Assembly (NCBI RefSeq): GCF_000315625.1
Contig: NW_005434543.1
Location: forward strand, 74,757 to 120,312
Length of the DNA stretch: 45,556 nucleotides
From: Guillardia theta CCMP2712
Taxonomy: Eukaryota > Cryptophyceae > Pyrenomonadales > Geminigeraceae
Reading direction: 5' to 3'
Shown here: in pieces, positions 23,364-31,951 of the stretch
How positions within the stretch are numbered: position 1 is the first letter of the stretch
Layout of the letters: each line of letters opens with the position of its first letter
Made by a program: the position numbers and the translations under genes
The notes under the pieces: generated by a model
Seen by the model: only the letters and a program-made list of their open reading frames with translations
What the model was told of the DNA's origin: nothing
Database searches by the model: none

Positions 23364-23458
23364 GATCAATTCTTCTTCTTTTCTTCAAAGGGACGGGTTA
23401 TACGGTTTATATGGTAATGTAGATATAAAACTCAATGCTCGTGGATACATTATAGAAT

Positions 23459-23839
23459 ATGAGCCGTGTTGAAAGACTAAGGAGTAGCGTGGGCAAGGTC
23501 TGTAATGTAGAGAAGTTCGGTGGCAAGTGCTGTGTGAGCAAGAATGACACCGTTGTACTTTACGATTACGATGAATGGAACGATAGCATGCAGGATAAAA
23601 TCAAGACTAAATTCCCAAACGTCAGCATCACTTGCACCAATGATAAGGCGAGCCTTTCGGGGTTAGTGATTGTATTTGTGTTGACTGATTCTGATAGTGA
23701 TGTCACTTACTATGTGCTTTGGCACGTTTTTGTGAACCTCATGGTAGCTTTTTGTATATACTACGTCCTGATGAGCAAGGTATGCCAATGTGGTTGTTCA
23801 AGTCTTCATAGCAACCTTCTAATGTGCGACCGGATCTAG
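23459..23839 (+). CDS. Small single-pass membrane protein
   Basis: 126 residues from ATG 23459. The N-terminal two thirds are soluble with paired cysteines (KCCVSK). One hydrophobic segment follows (about residues 87-105), then a Cys-rich tail (CQCGCSS). It is divergent from the repeat protein at 23363, with about 95 nt between the starts. A TATA-like GATATAAAA lies near 23424. No family recognised. The Cys-rich tail could be palmitoylated or metal-binding; neither is shown. Confidence 0.55.
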   Translation: MSRVERLRSSVGKVCNVEKFGGKCCVSKNDTVVLYDYDEWNDSMQDKIKTKFPNVSITCTNDKASLSGLVIVFVLTDSDSDVTYYVLWHVFVNLMVAFCIYYVLMSKVCQCGCSSLHSNLLMCDRI

Positions 23840-23977
23840 CCATAATTTTTCAAAGCAGTTCACATATAAATGAGGAAGTGAAATAAACAATATCAAAGAA
23901 ACAATTGTCAACGCAGCAAGGAATACCAACAATATTTAACAGACTTTTTATCGTTTCGATTCTATTATTGACAAGAG

Positions 23978-25699
23978 ATGAACCAACATAACGTAAATTA
24001 CACATACCATCCCAGGAATGCTGGGTTGCAGGAGCTGGTTGCACCCCAGAGCAATGCTCCTATCCCTCTAGACAAGACTGCTATAGAGAAGTTGCAGCAC
24101 CTAAACAAGATCTACAATGAAGGTAAGTATACCAGGATCTGGTTTATTATCAGCTTCTTCATCCACGCTATCCTTTCTTTCCTTCTTCTGGTTTTAACCC
24201 TGTACGGGATGGGGAGGAATGTAGGAAATTTCCCTATCCTACGGACTTCCTTCACGTCCAAATACGGCGATCTTCCCGACACCATCCACCCTACCCTTTA
24301 TGGTATCACCACAATCCTTACTGATCAGGACAAGGGGTTCATGCCAGTGCCAACAGTCCCGGTCAGCTTCCAGGACGTTCCCATCACGGACGACAGGCGG
24401 AAGGACAGCTACTACTACTGTGTCGATGGAACATTGAACTATACCTCTGCCATTGGTGGGACTATCATGGACCAGACCAGAGCCAAGGGGATCTGCATGG
24501 TTGAGCGTTACTCTGCCGTTGCAAATTATGAGAATCATGAATCGAGCATGACATTCTCCTCTGCATGGAGTCCCATGTTTATGATCACCGTCTTGATGTG
24601 GATCAGCACCTCCTGGCAGCTTCTCTATGTCGACTTCAAGCAGCTCGGTGGTGTGGATAAGAGGTACTACTATGCCGCCTGGCACATCCTCACCCTCTTT
24701 GGCATCATGGTCTTCTCTTATGTCAGGACGAATGATCGGATGGTTCCTAGGAATAACATCATGTTTGCCATTGCTATCTTGGTCTTTAGCATCATTCAAC
24801 AGATCTACATCATGAACCGCCATGGAGATATCATCAAGATCTCCGATACTGAGTACCACCGCCAGGATGAGATCAACTTCATCCGCAAGATGTACCAGGC
24901 CATCGAAAACAATGCGAATAGTAACAGGGTGAAGAAGATCTTTACAGAGAAGCAGCTAGGATTCATCGTCCTTCTCTCCGATTGGCTCTTGCTCCCCCTG
25001 TTCTGTATCAGCATCTTCTCTCTTCTCTCTAACAACGTGCTAGAATGGGTCTTCCAGGCCACCTACGTTAGGTACCAATTGATCATCTTGGGTTTTGTTC
25101 TTATTCAACAGCTCAAGGTGGTAGAACAGGTCACTAACATGAAGATGAAGATGTTTAAGAGTTCTAAGAACAGGGCATTGGCTTATGAATTCCATCCAAG
25201 GCTTGTGATCCTCTTTGCCATCCTCTTTGCCGCTATCAATGAGATCGTGAGCATGACCGATACCTGGACCTCACAGCACGATCACACGGTGACCCGGACA
25301 TATTCAAGCTTATACCTTGCCACCATCGTCCTCTACTTCGCCACCGTATCTTATTGCGTTTTCCGCAGGATTGGATCGACTGGTGGGACTGTGAGTGAAG
25401 ATGGTAACGTCTATGGCGTTACAAGGCAGGACGACAAGAGCGGTACAATGATCAACATGGCATCATCCTTTTTGCGGATCGTCTTTGTAGGCATCCTTCT
25501 TGCATATCTTTTCAATGACTATAACAAGTACTCGTGCTGGTCGAGCAGCAAGAGCAAGAGCCTATTCTGTGGTCATGCCAATGCTCTGAATAATCTCAAC
25601 AATAGGGATTTCTTGAAGCCAATCGCCATTACGAGTGGAAACGCTACCAGTGTCTACGAGACGCTTTTTAGCTCCATCACCTATGCACCCATGATTTAG
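23978..25699 (+). CDS. Large polytopic membrane protein A
   Basis: 573 residues from ATG 23978, with CATATAAAT about 110 nt upstream. After a soluble N-terminus, the first membrane helix lies at about 53-78. A loop of about 125 residues with cysteines and N-x-T/S sites follows, then about eight more hydrophobic helices to residue 520. The C-terminal part again has cysteines and N-x-T/S sites. The layout (one helix, big ectodomain-like loop, bundle of helices) is not one I can name. No transporter or channel motif is seen. A second, similarly built protein lies at 29228-30640. The stop overlaps a hairpin shared with the convergent gene. Confidence 0.7.
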   Translation: MNQHNVNYTYHPRNAGLQELVAPQSNAPIPLDKTAIEKLQHLNKIYNEGKYTRIWFIISFFIHAILSFLLLVLTLYGMGRNVGNFPILRTSFTSKYGDLPDTIHPTLYGITTILTDQDKGFMPVPTVPVSFQDVPITDDRRKDSYYYCVDGTLNYTSAIGGTIMDQTRAKGICMVERYSAVANYENHESSMTFSSAWSPMFMITVLMWISTSWQLLYVDFKQLGGVDKRYYYAAWHILTLFGIMVFSYVRTNDRMVPRNNIMFAIAILVFSIIQQIYIMNRHGDIIKISDTEYHRQDEINFIRKMYQAIENNANSNRVKKIFTEKQLGFIVLLSDWLLLPLFCISIFSLLSNNVLEWVFQATYVRYQLIILGFVLIQQLKVVEQVTNMKMKMFKSSKNRALAYEFHPRLVILFAILFAAINEIVSMTDTWTSQHDHTVTRTYSSLYLATIVLYFATVSYCVFRRIGSTGGTVSEDGNVYGVTRQDDKSGTMINMASSFLRIVFVGILLAYLFNDYNKYSCWSSSKSKSLFCGHANALNNLNNRDFLKPIAITSGNATSVYETLFSSITYAPMI

Positions 25700-25723
25700 A
25701 TTTATAAAGGTTTTATTAAATCT
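25698..25723. terminator. Hairpin between convergent genes
   Basis: AGATTTA (25698-25704) pairs with TAAATCT (25717-25723), and TTTATT (AATAAA on the minus strand) lies between. It separates the ends of the genes at 25699 and 25724 and probably serves 3'-end formation for one or both. Confidence 0.45.
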
Positions 25724-26044
25724 TTAAAGTGGATATAGCAATTCATAGTCTAATTCACTGTCCTTGCACTTCTTTACATACCGGCTTAAGGTGATAAGGT
25801 ATAAGCTGTATAGGTAGATGGTTGATGTGATGACATAGAGTGAGGTGCAAGCCGGGGACTTGGTAGCGTCCTGGCTAGACTTTTGTAGGTGGTACTGTAT
25901 AGTGTTTGCTTCGTATCGATAGTTGATAGGGTAGGGCCTGGAGATCGCATCTGCAATCTCTATGGTCAGGTTGTCGGGAATGTATAGAGTGATGAGCACT
26001 GTAAGGGTAAAGACTGTCACGAAAAGGATGGCACTGATTTTCAT
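25724..26044 (-). CDS. Small two-helix membrane protein
   Basis: ATG 26044 (MKISAILF) gives 106 residues and lies 4 nt after the exonuclease stop. An earlier in-frame ATG at 26110 would overlap the exonuclease and add a basic leader, so 26044 is preferred. A signal-anchor-like helix (SAILFVTVFTLTVLITLYI) is followed by a polar loop and a second hydrophobic stretch (YVITSTIYLYSLYLI). It has a Glu/Asp-rich C-terminus. Function unknown. Confidence 0.55.
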   Translation of the reverse strand: MKISAILFVTVFTLTVLITLYIPDNLTIEIADAISRPYPINYRYEANTIQYHLQKSSQDATKSPACTSLYVITSTIYLYSLYLITLSRYVKKCKDSELDYELLYPL

Positions 26045-26048
26045 CGCC

Positions 26049-26564
26049 TTAGTGTTTCTTCCATGTCTTCTGCTCAGGTGCGTTGAAATACGGTAGCATT
26101 GTGAGTTCATACGTCAACTTGGTGTCCATCATGCAATATTCCTCAAGCTCCTTCAACCTGCCCTCCTTCGCCATCTTGACCGCCTCATAACCATTCGAAG
26201 TCTTGGTCTTGAGATTGTTACACATCAACGCGCTATCCAACGAGAATGTATGGTTGTGGAGTGACTTGTACTTGTGAAATATATCTACTGTCTTTAACAG
26301 CCACATCGCAACCCTGTCCGGATCCGCCTTGAATTGCACCTGTACAAATGGTATGTCGAACTGTATCCCGTTGAATGTGCATATCTGATCCGCGTCATCC
26401 AACTCTCTCATGAACTCTTCCGCTCTCTCCCTCTTTTCCTTGAAGTCACCGACAGTGAAATGGAAACTTTTCTCTTTCCCTATGGCAGGGTCATAGATGC
26501 ATATGCAGGTGATTGAATCTTTGTAAAAGTTTAATCCAGTCGTTTCTATATCAAAGGCGAGCAT
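26049..26564 (-). CDS. Stand-alone DEDDy-type 3'-5' exonuclease
   Basis: 171 residues with the three exonuclease motifs of the DnaQ/RNase H-like superfamily. Exo I is FDIETTGL (D5, E7), Exo II is NGIQFDIPF (D70) and Exo III is YCMMD (Y143, D147), so all four metal-binding carboxylates and the tyrosine of the DEDDy class are present. Such enzymes remove nucleotides from DNA or RNA 3' ends. Short stand-alone forms (YprB-like) and the proofreading domains of family B polymerases share this pattern. No polymerase domain is attached or nearby, so its role (end processing, proofreading in trans, or RNA decay beside the DcpS-like protein) is open. It is followed 4 nt later by the membrane protein at 26044. 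Confidence 0.8.
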   Translation of the reverse strand: MLAFDIETTGLNFYKDSITCICIYDPAIGKEKSFHFTVGDFKEKRERAEEFMRELDDADQICTFNGIQFDIPFVQVQFKADPDRVAMWLLKTVDIFHKYKSLHNHTFSLDSALMCNNLKTKTSNGYEAVKMAKEGRLKELEEYCMMDTKLTYELTMLPYFNAPEQKTWKKH

Positions 26565-26624
26565 ATCCCCTTCGATACGCTTATGGGTCTGGCCCGACTA
26601 TGAAATGATCGATTCTAAAAAGTT

Positions 26625-26924
26625 TTATGAACACCAAGACCTGCAGGTGCGCTTGACGATGGCGTGGACTGAGTTGTGCTTGCTGTTGCTATTATCATGA
26701 AGGCTGCTAGTTGGATCGATGACAGTCCCTAGTCTTTGCGTGCATACAAGGATGTAATCGTTTAGCTCCTGCCTTTTTCTTGTCTGTATAATCTGCAGAT
26801 GGTCCGTTGCGGACGAGCTCTGTATCATGGATTCTTTTTGTAAGAGGCTCTTGAGTGCGGGTGAGGTAATAACGTGATTTTGATTATGTTTAGAGGATGA
26901 GCTGCCATTATTTGAGGATTGCAT
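26625..26924 (-). CDS. Small Ser/Asn-rich protein, unknown
   Basis: 99 residues from ATG 26924. Polar, Ser/Asn/His-rich ends surround a short predicted helix (KSLLQKESMIQ; TRKRQELNDYILVCTQRL). It is first in a minus-strand run with the exonuclease and the small membrane protein, and divergent from the gene at 26949 with 24 nt between starts. No family recognised. Confidence 0.45.
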   Translation of the reverse strand: MQSSNNGSSSSKHNQNHVITSPALKSLLQKESMIQSSSATDHLQIIQTRKRQELNDYILVCTQRLGTVIDPTSSLHDNSNSKHNSVHAIVKRTCRSWCS

Positions 26925-26948
26925 TTTTGATCGTGTTAAAACAAAGAA

Positions 26949-27584
26949 ATGAAATCAATACTATTTCGAACCATTTTTTTAAGTGTGTGCTTATCCATTG
27001 CTCTAGCGAATGATATATTGACCGATCACGAAAGTCTGTTCGTTTCTAAGATGCAGGAGGTCTTTATGATAAAGGATGGAAGCATTATAGTAGACCCTAA
27101 AGATACGACCATTGTCTCTGCACTCCGAAAGGAGATTCGATCTATAATCACAAATTACACCGGGGTGAGCTCGTTGGATGACTTCCGGAACTCTAGCATA
27201 GTCAATGACGATGACATCGTCCTGGTGATCATGCTCGCTGTAATGGGAAACTTCCACAGAAGGAGTGTAACGAATGCTGATGTCTATGACGACGTACAGA
27301 TCGTCTTTGACCCGTTGGACGGCAAGTTTGTCATACTCCAAAACCTAAGGGATACAGAGATGACGGTCTTCAAGGCACTCTTGGTAGTGTCAGTGGCAGG
27401 GCTCCTTCTGATCTTCATGATGGACAAAGACGATAAGAAGAATAGGATTGAAGAAGAGGAGAGGAGGAGGCAAGAAGAGGAAAAGTTGCGGCAAACGAAC
27501 GTGAACCTAGAAGCTTTATTCGGCCGAGCAGTGACACCATTGCATACAAATCAAGGAATACATACAATCAAGTTTAGGAAATGA
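26949..27584 (+). CDS. Secreted/type I membrane protein with coiled tail
   Basis: 211 residues from ATG 26949. An N-terminal signal peptide (ILFRTIFLSVCLSIALA) is followed by an ectodomain of about 115 residues with N-x-T/S sites. A membrane helix lies near residues 140-157 (VFKALLVVSVAGLLLIFMM), then a charged EEEERRRQEEE coiled segment and a basic end. It would place the coiled tail in the cytosol or virion interior. The stop is 2 nt from the stop of the convergent gene at 27587. No family recognised. Confidence 0.6.
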   Translation: MKSILFRTIFLSVCLSIALANDILTDHESLFVSKMQEVFMIKDGSIIVDPKDTTIVSALRKEIRSIITNYTGVSSLDDFRNSSIVNDDDIVLVIMLAVMGNFHRRSVTNADVYDDVQIVFDPLDGKFVILQNLRDTEMTVFKALLVVSVAGLLLIFMMDKDDKKNRIEEEERRRQEEEKLRQTNVNLEALFGRAVTPLHTNQGIHTIKFRK

Positions 27585-27586
27585 TT

Positions 27587-27898
27587 TTAATCCTTGTCTT
27601 GCTTCTTAATGCTGTAGCCGTAAGCATCTTTGATCTCAAAGACTTCAGTGTAGAACCCGCTATCTATCATGAAGTTCAACGACTTTAGGGAAGATATAAC
27701 CTTCTCGTTTTCTCTCTGTACTTCACATTTACGGGTGAAATTTGGACAGTGGATGATCTTGTTCAGACATTGCCGCTCGTCCTTGCTGTAACAGACATTC
27801 TCTCGGAGGATTGACGCTATCCCCTTGATGACTATATGGCACGATCTTACCGGGAACGGGTGTAGTACGAATAGCAGCAGTATTATTTTTGAGTACAT
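27587..27898 (-). CDS. Small secreted cysteine-containing protein
   Basis: 103 residues from ATG 27898. A signal peptide (KIILLLFVLHPFPVRS) precedes a small domain with five cysteines, four of them in C-x(8-13)-C spacings suggestive of disulfides. Function unknown. Confidence 0.5.
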   Translation of the reverse strand: MYSKIILLLFVLHPFPVRSCHIVIKGIASILRENVCYSKDERQCLNKIIHCPNFTRKCEVQRENEKVISSLKSLNFMIDSGFYTEVFEIKDAYGYSIKKQDKD

Positions 27899-28007
27899 TT
27901 CGAATACAACTTGTCACGGACCTTGGAGTTAAGACCTTGAACACAAATCTCTTCAAATCACTCCCCAGTTTCATTGTTTTTCAACCAAAAAAGGAAAATT
28001 ACGTCTT

Positions 28008-28262
28008 ATGGGGGTGGGATTTGACGCACTTATCCTGGACGTACAGGAGAGTTCAAACCTCGTCATCGTCTGCCCATTGGAGGAGGCGTCGGTGATTTGC
28101 ATAGAGACAGACAAGAACTTGCGCTTTCTATCTAAGCTCTCTCCATATACCCTGGTCCGTATAGAGGGTACAAGTTGGAACCTACAGAAGAAGAGGTTCG
28201 TGGGTGGAGATATCAATATCTTCAACGTCGATTACAGTCATGGCTTTGCAGTGGAGTGTTAG
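28008..28262 (+). CDS. Small protein, possible OB-fold, overlapping the next gene
   Basis: 84 residues from ATG 28008. Alternating hydrophobic strands (SSNLVIVCPL, ASVICIET, YTLVRIEGTSW, GGDINIFNVDY) would fit a small beta-barrel such as an OB-fold, but no signature is decisive. It overlaps the next gene's ATG at 28240 by 23 nt in another frame. The two could also be joined by an intron with donor GTACAA near 28169 and acceptor GATTACAG ending at 28237, which would keep the frame. The strands continue past that donor, so I favour two overlapping genes. Confidence 0.4.
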   Translation: MGVGFDALILDVQESSNLVIVCPLEEASVICIETDKNLRFLSKLSPYTLVRIEGTSWNLQKKRFVGGDINIFNVDYSHGFAVEC

Positions 28263-29160
28263 GATCAAGTACAGCCCAACGGAGTCCATTTACAGAACCG
28301 TTTCCGCCGAGCTCGATACATGTGGAACATGTGATGTCTTTATTGTGGGCATGGATAAAGCAGTTTGGGTCAAAGACTGCACCCTGAATAAGGAGAACAG
28401 TGGGTTTTCATTTGAAACCATTGCATCCAAAGACATAAAGCAATTCAAGAAAAACAATGCATGCATAGAATTGATTAATATGCCATTATTATGCATGTCA
28501 TCGAATCCATTGGTTGTCTCCCTTTATGAGGGTGATCTTTATGGTTTTTATCCAGAACAGGGCATTAAGATCTTCAATGTATGCGGGAAGATCGTCACTA
28601 TGAAAAGGTGTGATGTGGATGACATATTCAAAAAGGAATACACACCCTGTTTGATCAACAAGCATAGGCAAGTAGTGAGTCTATCACATTTGCATGGGAA
28701 TCTTATGTTCAAGCGACATGGACACTTTCTACTTTTCAAGGGGTTCAAATCGTTGAATGACTTCAATCATGTCATACATGAAGTCTTGAAAGAAGATATA
28801 CTGGATAGTAGCGAGGCCCTAATTGATATGCTGTCTGTAAAATGCAACCTTGGCAAGTACATTGGAGTTTCGCATGATTGCCACCTGCAGAAGCAAATCG
28901 AGAAAAAATATAGAGAGTGTGTTTATTTCATACCAAGGACGGACGAGCAGAACAACTGTCTCTACTTCAAGATAACTGATCTGAGGAGAATGACAGGCAA
29001 GTTCTCCTTCAGGCACAAAATACACTGTTGCATCAGCAGAAAAGGCTGTTTCATCGCTAGGATCATATGGAACGGAAAGATAATCTGGGAAGAGAAAGCA
29101 CATAATGAGCTGATTGAGATTGTAGGCCACTTGAAAGATCTGTTCAATGAACTCATATGA
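28240..29160 (+). CDS. Unknown 306-residue protein
   Basis: The first ATG of the frame is 28240 (MALQWSVRIKYS). The protein is mixed alpha/beta with 15 or so cysteines and many histidines. It includes a CGTCDVF pair and a KIHCCISRKGCF cluster that could bind metal. No family recognised. It starts inside the preceding small gene, as in compact viral genomes, or is its second exon. About 70 nt separate it from the membrane protein at 29228. Confidence 0.55.
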   Translation: MALQWSVRIKYSPTESIYRTVSAELDTCGTCDVFIVGMDKAVWVKDCTLNKENSGFSFETIASKDIKQFKKNNACIELINMPLLCMSSNPLVVSLYEGDLYGFYPEQGIKIFNVCGKIVTMKRCDVDDIFKKEYTPCLINKHRQVVSLSHLHGNLMFKRHGHFLLFKGFKSLNDFNHVIHEVLKEDILDSSEALIDMLSVKCNLGKYIGVSHDCHLQKQIEKKYRECVYFIPRTDEQNNCLYFKITDLRRMTGKFSFRHKIHCCISRKGCFIARIIWNGKIIWEEKAHNELIEIVGHLKDLFNELI

Positions 29161-29227
29161 ATCAGTGTACAGAGTTATTTAATTGTATATCAATCCAATT
29201 GCAAGATAATAAAAGCAAACGATTGAA

Positions 29228-30640
29228 ATGATACTTCCTAAACTTTTTTATCAAGAGATGAAGAAGATCAAGAGGGTAGAGAAGGATCCTATCAGTTCAA
29301 AGAAATCAAGGGACAGCGTTAAGATACTCAAGTCTAACAAACAGTATGATAAGGATGACATAATCAGGCCAAGGTTTAGAAAACTGAACACACCCATGGG
29401 CCCTTCGAGATTCGTACCTCTCTCTACTCTCAGAGAGATAGAACTAGAGGATGAAAGCTTGCCCGAACCCAGTAAGGAGTATGTGGACTACGAGACCTTG
29501 AAACCCTCCAATATCGAGGAGCTCAAGAATGAAGTCAGTGATCTCGTTGAAGAGAACAGCCTCACTTTAGAAGAAGCTGCTGATCTTCTAGACAAGGCCT
29601 ATGGGCCAGAGAGGATCTTTGTATGGTTCGTCAAAATCATCATTTTCAACGCATTCATGCTAGGAACACTGGGGTTTGCCATGAGCTTCCCGAATACCAA
29701 TTCATCCTTGCCATCCTTTACACTCTGGTCGGCCTGCACCGTTGGGTTTGCATCATTCGTATCCCTGTTTGGTTGTATATTCATTGCCTTTTCAAGGAGA
29801 GTGGTAGAGCTACGTGTGGGTACATTCATGCACGCCATTAACTCGGGTCTTTCCATGTTAACTTCCGTTTCAGTACTTTGGTTCTTTTACGGTCTCTTGA
29901 CGATAGGGAAGAAGGATAGCCCCACAATCATAAACAACCTTTCCAAGCTCTTATGGCCCTTGACGTTTCCTCTGCAAGGCGCACCCTTCGTGATCGGTGC
30001 GTCGTTTATTATCGTCCTCTTCCTCCTCTTCCTTGTGACGTCATACAAGTCCACGCCAGTGAACGGTTCGAATCGAATCTTCATCAATCATGGATTCCTT
30101 TTCATGGCATCCTTCATGAAAGCATTTATCCAGATCATGTCGAATCGGGGTTACGTTGTCTGTGACCTGAGGGGAAATCCATGGGCTGGCAATGCAAACA
30201 CCATATACAGCCTCTGGAACCGCTCGTATGCTATCTGGATCACCGTCAACTCACTTCTCGCAATATCCTTTCTGATCTCGCTCATCGGCGACCTTAAACT
30301 CGACAAGAGGCTTGGGCCTGTCAATGGGAAGTATTTCCCCTATGCAAGGGTAGTGCACAGTGCATTCATCTCTATTGCATACTTGGGATTCATGCTTTTT
30401 GATGTTAGGTCGTCACAGGGTACACATGACATCATTCAAGCTAGCACTTCCATAGGTAGGACCATGAAAAAGGAAAAGGCGTTTCATACCATCTACAACT
30501 TCTGCGTGCTTGGACTGTGTGCATTGACCGCCGTCATGGATATCGATTGGTTCCATCTGGTCATCAACGATAGGAAGAGATCGGGTATTGACAAGGATAA
30601 ATTCCATTCAACGCAGATGGAGTATAAAAAAGAGCAGTAA
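29228..30640 (+). CDS. Large polytopic membrane protein B
   Basis: 470 residues from ATG 29228. The N-terminal 125 residues are charged and soluble (basic first, then acidic with LEEAADLLDKAYGPERIF). Seven or eight hydrophobic helices follow between residues 128 and 445, and a basic tail ends in EYKKEQ. N-x-S/T sites occur in loops. It matches no transporter or receptor family that I know. Its size, soluble N-terminal region and helix bundle resemble the protein at 23978-25699, so the pair may be distant relatives. Confidence 0.65.
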   Translation: MILPKLFYQEMKKIKRVEKDPISSKKSRDSVKILKSNKQYDKDDIIRPRFRKLNTPMGPSRFVPLSTLREIELEDESLPEPSKEYVDYETLKPSNIEELKNEVSDLVEENSLTLEEAADLLDKAYGPERIFVWFVKIIIFNAFMLGTLGFAMSFPNTNSSLPSFTLWSACTVGFASFVSLFGCIFIAFSRRVVELRVGTFMHAINSGLSMLTSVSVLWFFYGLLTIGKKDSPTIINNLSKLLWPLTFPLQGAPFVIGASFIIVLFLLFLVTSYKSTPVNGSNRIFINHGFLFMASFMKAFIQIMSNRGYVVCDLRGNPWAGNANTIYSLWNRSYAIWITVNSLLAISFLISLIGDLKLDKRLGPVNGKYFPYARVVHSAFISIAYLGFMLFDVRSSQGTHDIIQASTSIGRTMKKEKAFHTIYNFCVLGLCALTAVMDIDWFHLVINDRKRSGIDKDKFHSTQMEYKKEQ

Positions 30641-30708
30641 ACTCCATGACAAATAAATTTAGAAATCAATAATCAATAACAACCTGACAATGAATCAAAA
30701 CCCAGAAT

Positions 30709-31024
30709 ATGATCTCAAGAAAAAGTAACACTTACTTCAAACCCGATGTCAAGGTAAGCATTGATGTGTATGTATGTGAATCTTATAGCTTACGTTTATG
30801 CTCAGATTGACATCAATAAGAAAATGCATGATTTCTTTCACATCTATTACACCAAATCGCGAGGAAACTGGGTATACCAGGATGGTTGTTTCTTTATTTC
30901 TTTGAGTATCATCGGATACTTCATTTCCTATGCTATCACTTTCGAAGCATACTATCCAGAGATGGAGGTGTTAGCTATCGATTATTACCACCATGACTTT
31001 CTTGGATTGAAGAGGGACTGGTAG
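30709..31024 (+). CDS. Small membrane protein with a spliceosomal intron
   Basis: Exon 30709-30753 (15 codons from ATG 30709) joins exon 30806-31024 (72 codons plus TAG). The 52-nt intron 30754-30805 begins GTAAGC and ends TTTATGCTCAG with a CTTAC branch-like site. Its length is not a multiple of three and reading through hits a stop, so splicing is needed to link the ATG to the second exon. The 87-residue product has a basic start, a helix and one membrane segment (FFISLSIIGYFISYAITF). This is the only intron I can support inside the element. Function unknown. Confidence 0.6.
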
Positions 31025-31034
31025 AGTGTTGATT

Positions 31035-31059
31035 CTTAAGTTTGAATAAAACTTTCAAG
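31035..31059. terminator. Imperfect hairpin with AATAAA between convergent genes
   Basis: CTTAAGTTT and AAACTTTCAAG form an imperfect stem around GAATA. AATAAA lies at 31045-31050 on the plus strand, 21 nt after the stop of the spliced gene. The structure overlaps the end of the convergent gene at 31055. Confidence 0.4.
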
Positions 31060-31873
31060 AGCATTGACTCATGATCAAGACATCGATGGGTTCAAACGGT
31101 CTTCCACCATTCATCACCCTGCCAAAGACACGGATAGAATCTCCATAGGAGCTGCCATTCATGTAAAAGGGCTTTGGGTAGATGATGTTCTTCTTGTAAA
31201 GGCTCTTTGTCGCCTCATTCTTGTAATTCCCCATTGCATTGCGTTCAAAGAACTCCCTTCTTGTCCTTTCAGCGTCATTGTTCTCGTCTTGATCCAATGG
31301 TTGCAGATTGTTGTTATAGATCCTCTTGCCATCCTTTGAAAATCTCGAATGCTCAAAGTCAAAATACCACTGGAGATAATCACCCGTGTAACAATGGAAA
31401 TGGCCATTCATGATCGTCGCCATCCCACATACAAGCACAGAAGCTATGTTGTCCCCATGGTTCATTGTGGCCCAGGCGAGGGCATTCGCAACACCCTGGA
31501 ACTGGAACTCGGGTATCAACTGCCTTGCAACAGACTTGGCATGATTATATTCAAGCTGCGTCTCGGATGCATATATGTCCATAATCTCCTGCTTCAGGTC
31601 ATCTGTGACTTCACCCAAAGTAGTGATAACGGGTGGATAGGCCTGCCGATTCACCTTGTAAGTCATGCGATTGACGGGATTGAAGGGCTTTGCAACACAA
31701 AGAACCAACTCGTCTTTATGCATGCAATACTTGTACTTATCGAGATGGATCCTGTGGATGAATTCTGGGTTACTGAGGATTTTCAATGCATCCTCCGACA
31801 CCCTACATGCAATGATATGCTTGGAAGCAGAATCCACCCTGGTCCCAGTGATCTGGCCTACGCTAGCGTTCAT
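31055..31873 (-). CDS. Paralogue 1 of a tandem protein pair
   Basis: The first ATG of the frame is 31873 (MNASVGQ), giving 272 residues. It aligns end to end with the next gene: GTRVDSASKHIIACRV, K-DELV, PPVITTLGEVT, a long middle helix, then FQGVANALAWAT, G-ATIMNG and CYTGDYLQWYFDFE, and a C-terminal GRVMNGG-PFE-IDVLI. TATTTAAGG lies about 60 nt upstream. No known family is evident. A duplicated, uninterrupted, mid-sized pair in a virus-like element is typical of structural proteins, but I see no jelly-roll signature, so that role is inference. Confidence 0.6.
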   Translation of the reverse strand: MNASVGQITGTRVDSASKHIIACRVSEDALKILSNPEFIHRIHLDKYKYCMHKDELVLCVAKPFNPVNRMTYKVNRQAYPPVITTLGEVTDDLKQEIMDIYASETQLEYNHAKSVARQLIPEFQFQGVANALAWATMNHGDNIASVLVCGMATIMNGHFHCYTGDYLQWYFDFEHSRFSKDGKRIYNNNLQPLDQDENNDAERTRREFFERNAMGNYKNEATKSLYKKNIIYPKPFYMNGSSYGDSIRVFGRVMNGGRPFEPIDVLIMSQCS

Positions 31874-31951
31874 TTTGCGATACAAATATAATGCTTCTTA
31901 ATGGATTTATTAGGAATAACATAAACCCTTAAATACAAGCCTATTGGCACA

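Noticed and set aside
22703-23365. Val/Asp-rich plus-strand ORF opposite the repeat protein
   Set aside because: It mirrors the in-frame minisatellite; the minus-strand frame continues into a normal globular protein, while this one does not.
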